Part shown: positions 1-10,845 of the stretch, in pieces
Numbering within the stretch: the stretch's first letter is position 1
Layout: the number at the start of each line of letters is the position of its first letter
Assembly: GCA_023634235.1 (NCBI GenBank)
Contig: JAMKCF010000136.1
Span: 62,001 to 126,000 of the forward strand
From: Pisaster brevispinus
Taxonomy: Eukaryota; Echinodermata; Asteroidea; Forcipulatida; Asteriidae
Length of the DNA stretch: 64,000 bases
Reading direction: 5' to 3'
Notes under the pieces: model-generated
The model's input: only the letters and a program-made list of their open reading frames with translations
Told to the model about the DNA's origin: nothing
The model's database searches: none
Position numbers and translations under genes: made by a program

Positions 1-2572
1 TCCAGAAGTTGGTTTATTCAAGTACATGCTGGGTCACTCAAAGTGCGATGATGGTCTTTGACAATTACCAATGTTGTCCATGCGATAATGCATGCTTTAA
101 CATGTCAAAGAAACTCAATTGAACAAATTAAATGGGGCAAACCATTCAAATATGCCACAGTATATTGCTAGTTCCGGCACTGATTCAATGATGAAGAGTT
201 CCGACGCTAGTATTGCATTTGGTTAATTTTATGCTTCATTTCTCATGTTGTCTCCTTGGAGAGAAATGGAGACACTATTGAGGCCATTGATGAACAACTT
301 ACATCTTCCTGGGGGTGGGGTGTGTCGCTGTGCCACACCCTCAACATCGGAACATGGTCCTTCTTTCTCTTTCTGGCAAAAACACAAAATATTTTAAGGG
401 ATAAGTTCTATATCTGCATATCAGGAAAGTGGACAAATCTATCTGTTGTAGGGGTGAAGGGGTGTGTAAGAGGGTTGAAGGGGTTGTTGAAGGGGGTGTA
501 GAAGGGGTGAAGGTGGTGTGGAAGGGGGTGTTGATAGGGGTACCTTGTAAGGGTGAAACAAGGTGCAGTAAACCATACCTGAAGCACCTGGGCAAACCCC
601 CACTCTTAAGGATAAGTGCAATTTGTGTTTCCACATGCATTACACAACACAGCTTTACGTCCCATCCAAAGGACAAAGCAACAATGGCTAAGTGACACAA
701 GCGTCAACATCAGGACCTGAACCAGGACCCGATCCCACACTCTGCTGATCAGAAACACCAGAGCTTTGTTCCGGGGGTCTTAGACCCCTTGACCAAGACA
801 CGCCCATGCGTCAACTAATAACTGAATAGACCTCTCGCATACGCTGCCATTTCTTGAGATCAATGGAAAATGGAAATGTGCGCATGTGTACGCACCTTGT
901 TAAATTCTCGGCCAATGACTGGTCTTCCTTTGAGTTCAGTGAGGATGCTGTTTGAGCTTGTGTTGTCCTATCGGGGATGTGATAGGCTGTTGAAAAAAAC
1001 TGAACTGTGAGCGCAAAGCATGAAAGCTTGCGAGGGCAAAAACTTGCGAGCTCGAAGCCTACTTACGTACTGTACATACATTTATCTTCTGTTTTAAAAG
1101 CCCTAATCTGCACTCTGGGGCATTCTATTTGGTTTTATCTACATATTTTTCATGGTCTTAATTTAAAAGAATACTACTCATTTAAAAATTTTTTTTTTTT
1201 ATGGATTTCCAGAAAAAACCGGAGAAATCACATCCCTGCCTATACAAGGGGTTTAAAACTCACGGCATGTAGTTCTCGAAAACACTCATTATTTTATCAA
1301 ATTCTTCTTCCTTCTTCTCTGCAATCTCTGCTCCTACCTATCAAACACAATAAATAACAATCATTACTTATTGAATATAGATACTTTTTTTAAATAATGT
1401 TGTTTATGCTGCGTCCAAGTGAACCCTTACTCCCTAGGCATTTTTACATACAGGTTCACCTCAAACCTCCAATATCCTCCTCTCTTGTCACTCCACACCA
1501 AAAGAGGAAAGTGACCCCCTTCTGGTGGTGCGTCCACCATTTCCACCATTTTGGGGGGTCAACTCCTTCTGGTGAGGGGTCATTAGAAGGATTTGGGAGG
1601 ATAAGGCCATTCAGAAAAGTAAATGTTTGAAAAAAAATAAAAAATTCATTCGAAATTGTGGGTGGGTGGATCACAAGAAATAACTGAAAAACAGAAATTC
1701 AGTATATAAGCTAACAAATGACAAAGAAGAAGAAAAAGTACCCAGCTGGCCAAGATCGCCAATTTAATTTCTGACTAAACTACTAAGTTGTTTTGTTTAA
1801 AAGCCAGAAAAAAAACCATTGAAAACTACTGATGTTGGAGATTTTGGATGTCTAAAATATCTGGTCCATTTGAGGCATTATTTTATTCTTCAGTGTATAT
1901 ATTATATTATGAAGCCATTCAATATTAAAAAATTGAAATTTTTTAAGATTGACTATTCTGAATGGCCCCTTAGGGTTATTGGTTCTGACAATGGTTACGA
2001 CACAAAGCCACAAAGTCCTACACTTCATTGTTGCTGTTGTGGCCACGGCTGTGGTTGTAGTCACTTGATTCAGACATGGCCTTAGACTAATAGTTTGAAT
2101 TATAGCGGAATGTTTACACCACCCCCCAAAAAAAGACTTTGAACTGTTCAGGACATCTCCTGGTAAGGAAGTTGATAAGAATCAATCCTCCGACTGTCGG
2201 CGTGTTTCTCAGGACAACCAACCCATACCACACTATGCCACAACTGTGGCATTATGAGGCACACACACATGCTGATGTAGAGAGTACAGCCAGCCCAAGG
2301 TGCTTCAATGAGAGTGGTAAACTGGAGAAGCCACCAGCTGTGCTCAATTGCAATGGAATTTGGGCGACTGCTGGAAGAGATAAAGGTTTTCAACCTTGGT
2401 CCATTTCTGCCGTGGCAATCTGTGGCACTGATTGATCAAACAAATACAATGACAGGAAAGTGTGGCATGGGTTATGTCACCATTCTGTGCATAGCATATG
2501 GGGAAGGTATTGAGGCATCTTGGAGTATGCATCCATAGTAGGGGATAATTGATCCAGAAAATCTACACTCAC
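1..2572 (-). other. NCBP1 intron, left part of window
   Basis: This follows the last visible CBP80 exon on the minus strand. No conserved frame was recognised on either strand. It holds a G/T-rich low-complexity tract (about 445-560), a run of T (about 1190-1200) and A/T-rich sequence. Short open frames here have no splice support or recognisable motif. Confidence 0.5.
445..560. repeat. G-rich purine low-complexity tract
   Basis: Irregular reiterations of ggggtgaagg, gggggtgtag and similar words with almost no C on the plus strand. Both-strand open frames over it are compositional artefacts. Confidence 0.7.
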
Positions 2573-2800
2573 CCATGGCAGACTGGAGAGTACAGTGTAC
2601 ACAAACCAGTCCGACCTGACCTGAGGGATGCCTTCTTCTAGCGTCACGGCAACAAATGCTTCGTAGAGCTGAACCATGGAGGACACGTCCACCACACGGC
2701 AGTTGATGAGGTCAGCAATGAAGCGCACTAGTAGGCGACATCTGTCCCACTCGTTCTGTTTCATCAGCTCCTTCAACTGCCTCCATAACTCCTCCGAGAA
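2573..2800 (-). CDS. NCBP1: NCBP1 (CBP80), internal exon, MIF4G repeat continues
   Basis: This 228-nt (76-codon) exon starts FSEELWRQLKEL after the acceptor ttgttcttaatag and continues with LVRFIADLINCRVV, SSMVQLYEAFVAVTLEEG and IPQVRSDWFVYTVLSSLPW. That is the CBP80 N-terminal helical-repeat domain, including its conserved PQVRxDWxVY motif. The donor GTGAGT (2572-2567) follows the Trp codon, where animal CBP80 continues Val-Gly. The exon is phase 0 at both ends and joins 3238-3322 in frame. No further CBP80 exon is recognisable down to base 1, so the rest of the gene (most of the protein) lies left of the window. Confidence 0.88.
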
Positions 2801-3237
2801 CTATTAAGAACAAGACACAACAAAAATTAATCACAGCAATTTGCATTGCACACATTTTTCCATGATTCAGAATAAACTGTTCGGAAACAAGGCCAAGGAG
2901 TCTAATACCACCAAAGTGTCGACTTAAACTTAGCAGTAACTGAACGATGAAATAAGTGGTCCAAATTCACAAAGAACTTTGTCAAAATTGCTCCATTCCC
3001 CATTCCTTTTAAGTTCAAATGACAGATTAAAGCACGGTGTCAAAATTGCTCCATTTCAATGCCCTCTACTGCAGGCCAGGACCCACCACATCTAGGGTGC
3101 TGTGTGATTTTATTACTACACACCACACTTTGCATCAAAAGTAAGTGCGCCATCAAATAGTGCGCCCTCTGTTGAGTCATTGTTGTTATTCCTGGTCTTT
3201 GACCAAGACTATGGATACAATTCATGTAAGAACTCAC
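2801..3237 (-). other. NCBP1 intron between exons at 3238-3322 and 2573-2800
   Basis: A 437-bp intron bounded by GTGAGT at its 5' end (3237-3232) and ttcttaatag at its 3' end. It contains a GCGCCCTCTGTTG word (near 3160-3175) that recurs at 24530-24590 and is typical of short interspersed repeats. Confidence 0.6.
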
Positions 3238-3322
3238 ATCGCCTCCACATTCGTAGTTCTTAGCATTGATGAGACCGACCAAGGTTGTGTACACACTCAA
3301 CTTTTCTGGTAGCTCAGTTGAA
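3238..3322 (-). CDS. NCBP1: NCBP1 (CBP80), internal exon in the first MIF4G repeat
   Basis: The minus strand reads STE then LPEKLSVYTTLVGLINAKNY and ECGGD, almost residue-for-residue the animal CBP80 segment that opens the N-terminal MIF4G helical-repeat domain. The acceptor (tttgttcctacacag, ending at 3323) and donor (GTGAGT, 3237-3232) are both canonical. The exon is 85 nt: one base completing a split codon plus 28 codons, ending in phase 0. Its entry phase does not fit the exon at 4537-4628: joining them directly reads Lys-Phe-Asn-stop, so an intervening exon of 3n+2 nt is required. I do not see that exon in this window. Confidence 0.85.
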
Positions 3323-3780
3323 CTGTGTAGGAACAAAAAGAAATGTCAATAACTATAAAAAAGAAAAGAAAACTACTGAAAATATGTAATGAAAATTGTT
3401 AAGTTGTTCCATCAATGTTCCATCAATTTGGTGGTCACAAAATCAGTGCGTGTCTGCACATCCTCTGTGTGCTGGTATAGTGCTGTTCTGTCTACATAGT
3501 AAAATGTAAATTTATAAAAATGCTTTTGTGTGGGAGTGTGCACACCACGGTCGCTCAATAGCATTATCATCGTTACTAATTGCTATAAAACAAAGCAGGA
3601 GAATAATTCTCTACAGGCAAGCTGAAAAAGAAAGGTCTCGTTTTGTTTTATTGTCCGTTTCGGTTAAATATTAAAGATATTTGGAAATGGATTTAACCCG
3701 GTTTTTTTTAGGGGGGGGGGGGGTTAAACAGTTAAACGTCCCATCCCTAGTTCAATACTGAGCATTCAACCATGCCCAGG
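3323..3780. other. Intron sequence, no exon found
   Basis: I checked the minus strand for the missing CBP80 exon and found no matching frame. Sequence near 3420-3480 resembles dispersed-repeat debris. A poly-T/poly-G tract lies at about 3700-3723. Confidence 0.5.
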
Positions 3781-4527
3781 TAAAGTCATCATAACAGCGT
3801 TACACAAGACGTAAAGTCATCATAACAGCGTTACACAAGACGTAAAGTCACCATAACAGCGTTACACAAGACTTAAAGTCATCATAACAGCATTACACAA
3901 GACGTAAAAATTAACAGCATTAAACAAGTCGTAAAGTCACCATAACAGCGTTACACAAGACGTAAAGTCACCATAACAGCGTTACACAAGACGTAAAGTC
4001 ACCATAACAGCGTTACACAAGACGTAAAGTCACCATAACAGCGTTACACAAGACGTAAAGTCACCATAACAGCGTTACACAAGACGTAAAGGCACCATAA
4101 CAGCGTTACACAAGACGTAAAGTCACCATAACAGCGTTACACAAAACGTAAAGTCACCATAACAGCATTACACAAGACGTAAAGGCACCATAACAGCGTT
4201 ACACAAGACGTAAAGTCACCATAACAGCATTACACAAGACGTAAAGTCACCATAACAGCGTTACACAAGACGTAAAGGCACCATAACAGCGTTACACAAG
4301 ACTAAAGTCATCATAACAGCGTTACACAAGACTTAAAGTCATCATAACAGCTTTACACAAGACTTAAAGTCAACATACCTGACATAACAGCGTTACACAA
4401 GACTTAAAGTCAACATAATTAACAGCATTACACAAGAAGTAAAGTCAATATAACAGCGTTACACAAGACGTAAAGTCACCATAACAGCATTACACAAGAC
4501 GTAAAGTCACCGTAACAGCATTTACAA
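3781..4527. repeat. 31-bp minisatellite, about 24 copies
   Basis: Tandem unit containing taaagtcaccataacagcg followed by ttacacaagac, with a 31-bp period that is nearly exact from about 3960 to 4300 and more degenerate at the edges (indels near 3908, 4304 and 4375-4440). It ends about 10 bp from the donor of the CBP80 exon at 4537-4628 and occupies the intron in which a CBP80 exon is missing. A 12-G run at about 3712-3723 precedes it. Confidence 0.95.
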
Positions 4528-4536
4528 GGTCTATAC

Positions 4537-4628
4537 CTTTTGCCCGACTCTTGCAATGAGGGATTCAAGCCTTTCTTCTATCTCATTCTGATCAGTGGTG
4601 GTCCTCCGACGCTTTTGACTCCTGTTAT
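4537..4628 (-). CDS. NCBP1: NCBP1 (CBP80), N-terminal exon, partial gene
   Basis: This exon encodes the start of the nuclear cap-binding complex large subunit, which with NCBP2 binds the m7G cap of nascent RNA polymerase II transcripts in the nucleus. The minus-strand translation QKRRRTTTDQNEIEERLESL, followed by IARVGQK, matches the basic nuclear-localisation stretch and following acidic helix at the N-terminus of animal CBP80. The acceptor is ttcccaacag, ending at 4629, and the donor is GTATAG at 4536-4531. The exon is 92 nt: it begins with two bases of a split Asp codon and ends in phase 0. The initiator exon should lie further right (above 4628) but I could not identify it. The same frame stays open upstream into a transposon fragment to an ATG at 4806, which I do not take as the start. 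Confidence 0.8.
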
Positions 4629-4689
4629 CTGTTGGGAATGTTGTTAACAAAAAGCGTGGCATTGCGCCATGAATTCTCAGACAGAGACA

Positions 4690-4840
4690 AAGAGGCAATG
4701 AAACGTAATTTGAAAAATAAACGTCTTTATTCGTAAGGCCAGAACTCCATGGGAGGAGTGTTGGCTTGGTGTGGTCTCGACGTTTCGAACAGTATACTTT
4801 GCTCATCTTCAGGAGAATGCTGAGTAGAGTATACTACCCT
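4690..4840 (-). mobile_element. Penelope-like retroelement terminal fragment
   Basis: The minus strand has GAAACGTCGAGACC preceded by a CTCCTGAAGATGAGC-type stretch, a combination characteristic of Penelope-like element terminal sequences in invertebrates. No reverse transcriptase remains. The fragment lies in the intron upstream of the first visible CBP80 exon and gives that exon a spurious upstream open frame. Assignment is by motif memory only. Confidence 0.4.
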
Positions 4841-4847
4841 AATGTTC

Positions 4848-4890
4848 GTAACCCTCCATCCTCTCGACCGTCGGGAGGATGGAGGGTTAC
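4848..4890. repeat. 16-bp perfect inverted repeat (hairpin)
   Basis: gtaaccctccatcctc at 4848-4863 is the exact reverse complement of gaggatggagggttac at 4875-4890, with an 11-nt spacer. The right arm is the first unit of the 32-bp tandem array that follows. Confidence 0.9.
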
Positions 4891-5034
4891 GATCATCGCA
4901 GCTCGGGAGGATGGAGGGTTACGATCATCGCAGCTCGGGAGGATGGAGGGTTACGATCATCGCAACTCGGGAGGATGGAGGGTTACGATTCCATCGCAAC
5001 TCGGGAGGATGGAGGGTTACGATCATCGCAACTC
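4869..5034. repeat. 32-bp tandem repeat, 5 copies
   Basis: Units beginning tcgggaggatggagggttac at 4871, 4903, 4935, 4967 and 5001. The fourth has a 2-bp insertion. The frames through it (GGWRVTI-like peptides) are repeat artefacts. Confidence 0.93.
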
Positions 5035-6890
5035 ACATAACTGTATCACTCATATAACTTTTAAGGGCTACTAACATTTTAAAAACTTAAATAAAACATT
5101 TTCCCGAAAAGGATGCTGTGCGAAGCAATGGTAAACACAACAAAAAGCAGACGCTTTTCACTAGAGCTCTGTGCAGAAGTGCAAACTCAATTTGGGCCCA
5201 GCCCCAAGTTCCGTGCTGCTACGAACGTTACAGTTTTGTCAACGACCGTTAAAAACCAGGATAACAAATGCAAATCCAGGAGTGCAGCAATGTTTTATTT
5301 CTAATTGAAATATTAATTTCAATTCAACTTAAATTGATGAAATCCTCAATATCTTTTTATTCATGGATGTTTCATTGTGTCCCAAGCCATAACTTATTTT
5401 AGCGCTCTCCATTAAGAATAATTAGTCCACTAGTTATCTCAGCCGAGGTGAATGACGGTCTTTAACGAACAAACATTAGTGCAGTCCTTGTAAACAGCAG
5501 GTTTTTGTTTTCGCTCGTCCCCAGCGCCTTGGGCCTTCAAACCAAAGGCGCTGGGATGGGCAAACGTATCAAGCACGAAGTCGCCGTTTCGGACACGGCC
5601 CAATGCTCGGGCTAGTTCTAGTTCATCATTTGCTGCACATGCGTAGTGAGTACCCAGAACGCATTGCAAAATAATAACAAACATTGAGCTGTCGTCTGCA
5701 TATATACATGCGACGTACGACGTGTTGTGCGTCTTCAAATTGAAATGTAAGCTCGATCTGGTAAGTATGGATTTTTATTTTCAGTTTTTTTAATACATTG
5801 TGATCTAAGGAAAGGGTTGATAGGTCATTTGACGTGTATCATCTATGTGTTAAAGATGTATAAAAAGGAAAACTTTTGGCAGCAAGTTAGTTTTGTTTTG
5901 ACTGTAGTGTAGTCCGTACCGTAGTACTAATTCACGACGTCGACTGTAACTGTAGGTCAGTTAAGTAATTGTAAAGTCAACCAAAGTAGTGTGTTGTTTA
6001 CAATACATCCGCCATCCCTCCCGTCTCCACACAAAGCAGAGAGAGACAGACAGAGCGTCTGACGTTGACAGGTTCTAAGGGAGGTAGACATGTCACATTC
6101 GTGGTAGTACGTATTGTAGTAGTAGTCATGGTAGTCGTTGCTGCTTGTGGTGTTTACTGCAGTCCTGCACAGTCAATTGTCACAAGTTTCTTTGAAAAAT
6201 AGTTCTATGTCTCTGGCTGCTTGTTGTGCCACAAACAAACTCACAGTCCCTCGAATCGTAGACAGTCCAGATTATAGATCGAGCGAGGTGATACTGCTAT
6301 AAACAGAGTGACAGGATGATTGTGTGTACATGTATATTGTGTAAACTCTAGTCTTGACTGGTTTAGTCCCAACCCTGTAGGCTGTGCAAACTCAGTCAGT
6401 GTTTTGGACCAGTTCCACATCAAGTTCAACCACCACAACAAGCCCATCGCTACGGAATGAAATGCCAAATGGCACACAATACAAGACATTCTGACTATAC
6501 ACAGTCATCATTCACATAATTTAAATAGTCGCTATCCATTATGCCATCAGCAGGTGAGAGTGATGGATAAGTCTAATCTATGGGAGTTCCTGTGAAACAA
6601 TGGATTTATGGCAAGGCCTTTAATAACTAGGCTAAACATTAAAAAAAACACTGTCAACTTTGATATTGTACCTGGCAGTAAACAAAACTACAGTAAACCA
6701 TTTCAATTTTAATTCAACTCTAAACATTTATTTTCACTAAACAAAGCAAAAGCAACCTCTGACGAATTAGGTTGAAACAAGAAAGCAAATCATGGCTTTA
6801 AACTCAAATTTAGGACAGTGGATTTTACCTGGCACATCTAAAGCCACCTAGTATTTCAAAAATTCCCATTGATAAGAATTTGAAAGGTGC
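5035..6890. other. Unassigned region upstream of NCBP1, possibly containing its first exon
   Basis: It is moderately CpG-rich around 5440-5720 and 5920-6110, where the CBP80 promoter and first exon might lie, but I could not recognise an N-terminal coding exon. An 11-bp-arm inverted repeat (cccagcgcctt / aaggcgctggg) lies at 5520-5555, and a TATAAAAAG word at 5859-5867 on the plus strand. Open frames at 5439-5738 and 6241-6489 (minus) have no splice or family support. Confidence 0.4.
5859..5867 (+). promoter_or_regulatory. Possible TATA box
   Basis: TATAAAAAG followed about 30-70 bp downstream by GTAGTCC- and GTACTAATTC-type sequence. No downstream plus-strand exon was recognised, so this is only a sequence match. 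Confidence 0.15.
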
Positions 6891-6891
6891 A

Positions 6892-7203
6892 TGGCTCTGT
6901 CACTCTGGATCCTCCCATAAAATGTTACCCCTACTAGTGCCATACTGTTTCAATCCCAAACATGCATCCCACTTTTCTATCACTCTGGATCCTCCCATAA
7001 AATCTCACCCCTTCTAGTGCCAGACTGTACCAATTCCAATTGCACCCCATTTTTCTGTCACTCTAGATCCTCCCATAAAATGTTACCCCTTCTGGTGCCT
7101 GACTGTACCAATTCCAATTGCACCCCACTTTGCTATCACTCTGGATCCTCCTATAAAATGTTACCCCTTCTAGTGCCAGACTGTACCAATTCCAATTGCA
7201 CCC
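6892..7203. repeat. 78-bp satellite, block 1
   Basis: About four units of the family whose consensus runs cctgactgtaccaattccaa, then a cacccca / cactctggatcc part, then cccataaaatgttacccctt. The block is interrupted at 7203 by the DNA transposon starting at 7204 and resumes at 8342. Confidence 0.95.
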
Positions 7204-8341
7204 TAGACTTGATTTCAAGTCTGAGATCACAGTTATTCTACTGCATCAGCCACGAAAAACGCCCCCACAGATTAGCTATCACGCGCCCCAACTTGCAATC
7301 TCAGACTTGACCCCCTTGCGTTTATGTATATTCATGTATTCAAAGATAAATGTAAATAATCAAGCGTACGCCAGGGAGCTGGCCATTCAGGAGACGGCAA
7401 AAACAATACTGGCAGCGTCTATTACTAACAGGCTGAACTCGCTTAAAATTGTTGCTTTATATTCATTCGATATTAAATTTGTATAGTCCTTGGTACGTAG
7501 ACAGTTTTTAAAATACATAGATAAGTTTAGTGAGAGATCTTAATGTAGTAAAAAACACATAACAAAATACATGATTCCTACTCCGCGATAACAGTTGCAC
7601 CCTACAGTTTAACCTGGCAACGAGGCACCTGTTTGGTCCTAACATTGCTACAGTTTACTGTCACAGACGTTTGGCCGGCGTAATTGATAGGTTAAGAGGG
7701 TTTGTTATGCCTTTTCTCAATGATTTCTTTAGCTAATTATGTTGCTTACATGTCAAGGAATACCTTCAAGCCCATTGAACCGGTAAACCATAGAGCAAGG
7801 ATCAGAAACTACAACCATGACTTGTCACCAAGCGGTGACTCACTCACACCACGCCCACACAGAGATAGGATTTTGTGCATGCAATGGGAAATATTTTTTT
7901 CCACCACCCCTCCTGACCAAATTGACGACCCCTGTTGATTGACACCCCTTCTAAAACGTGTGTAATGGTACACTGTAGGATATCATGGAGTATCACGGGG
8001 TTGGGATCTACCATTTTGTAATGGTTATGTTTTTCTTTATATGTGCCACAGCTCTGTGATAACGTGCCTCATTGCAAGGTTAAATGGAAGAGCTCACAAC
8101 CTATCTCGTAGATGGTTTTGTTTGATTCATGTTATCAAAGGTTTTTGCAATTCCGACCAATCAGATTGTTCCGTCCACTTTTGGACTAATTCGCCATAGG
8201 GTGTGTACAAACCGTTGAACAATGGTCCCAAGTCTGTGATCGTAGGCTAATCTACAAGAGGGCGCTATTTCAGGGAATAATGTACTGTATTGGCTATCGG
8301 GTAGAGTAAAAGCTACGATCGCAGACTTGGAACCAAGTCTA
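7204..8341. mobile_element. Non-autonomous DNA transposon, 9-bp TSD, in satellite
   Basis: The ends are inverted copies of TAGACTTGRTTYCAAGTCTG continuing MGATC (left end 7204-7228, right end 8317-8341, about 22 of 25 positions matching). The 9-bp word attgcaccc flanks it on both sides (7195-7203 and 8342-8350), and removing the element plus one copy restores an ordinary satellite unit. A further CAAGTCTGAGAT-type copy occurs internally at 7298-7309 in inverse orientation, as expected of subterminal repeats. There is no transposase frame across its 1138 bp. The TSD length fits MULE- or hAT-like superfamilies (9 or 8 bp); I cannot choose between them. Confidence 0.75.
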
Positions 8342-9211
8342 ATTGCACCCCATTTTTCTATCACTCTGGATCCTCCCATAAAATGTTACCCCTTCTAGTG
8401 CCTGACTGTACCAATTCCAATTGCACCCCACTTTTGTGTCACTCTGGATCCTCCCATAAATTGTTACCCCTTCTAGTGCCTGACTGTACCAATTCCAATT
8501 GCATCCCACTTTGCTGTCACTCTGGACCCTCCCAAAAAATGTTACCCCTTCTAGTGCTTGGCTGTATCAATTCCAATTGCACCCACTTTTCTGTAACTCT
8601 GGATCCTCCCGTAAAATGTTACCCCTTCTAGTGCCATACTGTTTCAATCCCAAACATGCATCCCACTTTTCTGTCACTCTGGATCCTCCCATAAAATCTT
8701 ACCCCTTCTAGTGCCTGACTGTATCAATTCCAATTGCATCCCATCACTTTTCTATCACTCTGGAACCTCCCATAAAATGTTACCCCTTCTAGTGCCTGGC
8801 TGTATCAATTCCAATTGCACCCCACTTTTCTGTCAGTCTGGATCCTCCCATAAAGTGTTACCCCTACTAGTGCCTGACTGTACCAATTCCAATTGCCCCC
8901 CACTTTGCTGTCACTCTGGATCCTCCCACAAATTGTTAACCCAACCCTTCTAGTGCCTGACTGTACCAATTCCAATTGCATCCCACTTTTTTGTCACTCT
9001 GGATCCTCCCATAAAATGTTACCCCTTCTATTGCCTGACTGTACCAATTCCAACTGCACCCCACTATTCTGTCACTCTGGATCCTCCCATAAAATGTTAC
9101 CCCTTCTAGTGCCTGAGTGTACCAAGTCCAATTGCACCCCGCTTTTCTGTCACTCTGGATCCTCCCTTAAAATCTTACCCCTTCTTGTGCTTGACTGTAC
9201 CAATTCCAATT
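8342..9211. repeat. 78-bp satellite, block 2
   Basis: About 11 units. The period is 78 bp with small indels (for example an extra aacccaa near 8940). Open frames such as 8893-9294 run through the units only because 78 is a multiple of three. Confidence 0.95.
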
Positions 9212-9889
9212 CGTCGCTCTTACCACGAACTGACCTAACTGACAGACTGACTAAAATCACACATTTTTGCAATTTTTTTTTTCCAAATTATTGACATACT
9301 CATTTCTGTCAATATTTTCAGCAAGTTTCAGTGCCTAAAACATGTACATTGTACGTAATAGTTTCGTAGTTACACTAATTAGTAAAAACCACGTATCACT
9401 AGACTTGCCATTTTGTCTTTTTACAAAGTGACCTAACTAGATACGCCACTTTACCAATGGTAAACTATGCGCTACAGCGCGCGCAGTTCGTACACGGGTG
9501 AGAATTTGCGTACCACAAAGTGACTTAACTGGGAAGCGTAGTATTTTCACAAAGTGACCTATCTCGTTAGGTCTCTTATTACGCATTGGTTTGTACACAG
9601 CGCTTTGCGGGCAAAACTTGAATTTTCATTTTTCACAAAGTGACCCATCTGTTTAGGAATTAATTACTTATTTTTTAAAATAGTTTTAGGGATGCGTGAA
9701 AACACATTGATAGTTCTGTATGAATAAAGTATTCAGCTTTATTTTCGTCATATAAAAAAAAATAAAAATAGTAAGCAGACTCCGAAACAGCAGTTTGAAA
9801 AGTAAAAGTGCAACTTCAATCGTGATTTTCTCCAAACACGTTTTTTTTATACTGTGTACGAGTTACGTCACTTCGTGGTACGGGCGACA
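9212..9889. mobile_element. Second non-autonomous DNA transposon within satellite
   Basis: The ends form an inverted repeat of about 30 bp with core GTCGCYCKTACCACGAASTG then ACSTAACT. It is flanked by aatt on both sides (9208-9211 and 9890-9893), and satellite sequence resumes in register on the right. Four internal copies of a related CACAAAGTGACYTAACT motif (near 9424, 9516, 9547, 9639) are subterminal repeats of the same end. The element is 678 bp, has no transposase, and is AT-rich near its right end. The 4-bp target duplication is tentative because the target itself is repetitive. Confidence 0.65.
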
Positions 9890-10109
9890 AATTGCACCCC
9901 ACTTTGATGTCACTCTGGATCCTCCCCCGACATGTTACCCCTTCTATTGGCCATACTACATGTATTTCAATTCCAAACGTGCATTCACACTGATCCTCCC
10001 CCAACATGTTACCCCTTCTATTGCCTTACTGTATAAATTGCAATTGCATCCCACTTTGCTGTCACTCTGGATCCTCCCCCAACATGTTACCCCTTCTAGT
10101 GCCATACTG
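9890..10109. repeat. 78-bp satellite, block 3 (CCCCCAACATG subfamily)
   Basis: About three units in which cccataaaatg is replaced by cccccaacatg or a variant. This subfamily recurs at 12486-13200 and 18000-19450. Confidence 0.9.
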
Positions 10110-10480
10110 TAGATACAATTTCTGAAAGCTGGACACGCATGATGTAGTTTTGAAGATTCATCACAGCCCAAAGACTTTTTTAAAGATTGTTGAATCTAGG
10201 CTGGAGTAATTGAATGCACACATCTTCTTTGGGTTTTTATTGCAGTACATTATGACAATTAATCACTTCTTTCTAATGAGAGATGCACCAACTCAGCTGA
10301 AAAGATCACTTGGCTTCCATCTAAACCATGATTTCAAAGTTATTTGTCATCATCTCTCTGCATCAAGCAACCTCAAATCTGTATCTTAAAGAATTCTGGA
10401 ATATTGAGGTAAAATTGTTTTGTTAATACTAAACATTGTAAAAGGGCCTGTTTACACCAAATTTATAGAATTAATCCCAA
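10110..10480 (+). repeat. Terminal-exon cassette, copy 1 (frame broken)
   Basis: The cassette begins with tctgaaagctggacacgcat, includes the 3' splice-like tctttgggtttttattgcag ending at 10245, and finishes with a gtttacaccaa-type end. Compared with the copies at 12253 and 18305, the exon-like part has a 9-bp deletion and then a 1-bp deletion, so its reading frame is shifted. It reads as a decayed copy. Confidence 0.75.
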
Positions 10481-10845
10481 TCATGCACCCCACTTTAATG
10501 TCATTCTGGGTCCTCCCCCAACTTGATACTCCTTATATTGCCTTACTGTAACAATTCCAATTGCCTCCCACTTTGCTCTCCCTCTGGACCCTCGCCCAAC
10601 ATGTTACACCTCCCTGATTGCCATGCTGTTTTAACCCCAAACATGCGCCCCACTTTGCTGTAACTATGGATCCTCCCATAAAATGTTACCCCTTCTGGAT
10701 TGCCGTACTGTTTTAATCCCAAACATGCACCCCACTTTTCTGTTACTCAGGATCCTCCCATAAAATGATACCCCTCAAGTGCCATACTGTTTCAATCCCA
10801 AACATGCATCCCACTTTTCTGTCACTCTGGATCCTCCCCCAACAG
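10480..10845. repeat. 78-bp satellite, block 4
   Basis: About five diverged units. The whole interval 9890-10845, including the cassette between the two blocks, recurs as 17970-18860. Confidence 0.88.

Noticed and set aside
5439..5738. 99-residue minus-strand frame near a CpG-rich stretch as NCBP1 exon 1
   Set aside because: It lacks the short basic MSRRR-type N-terminus and has no donor in the required phase.
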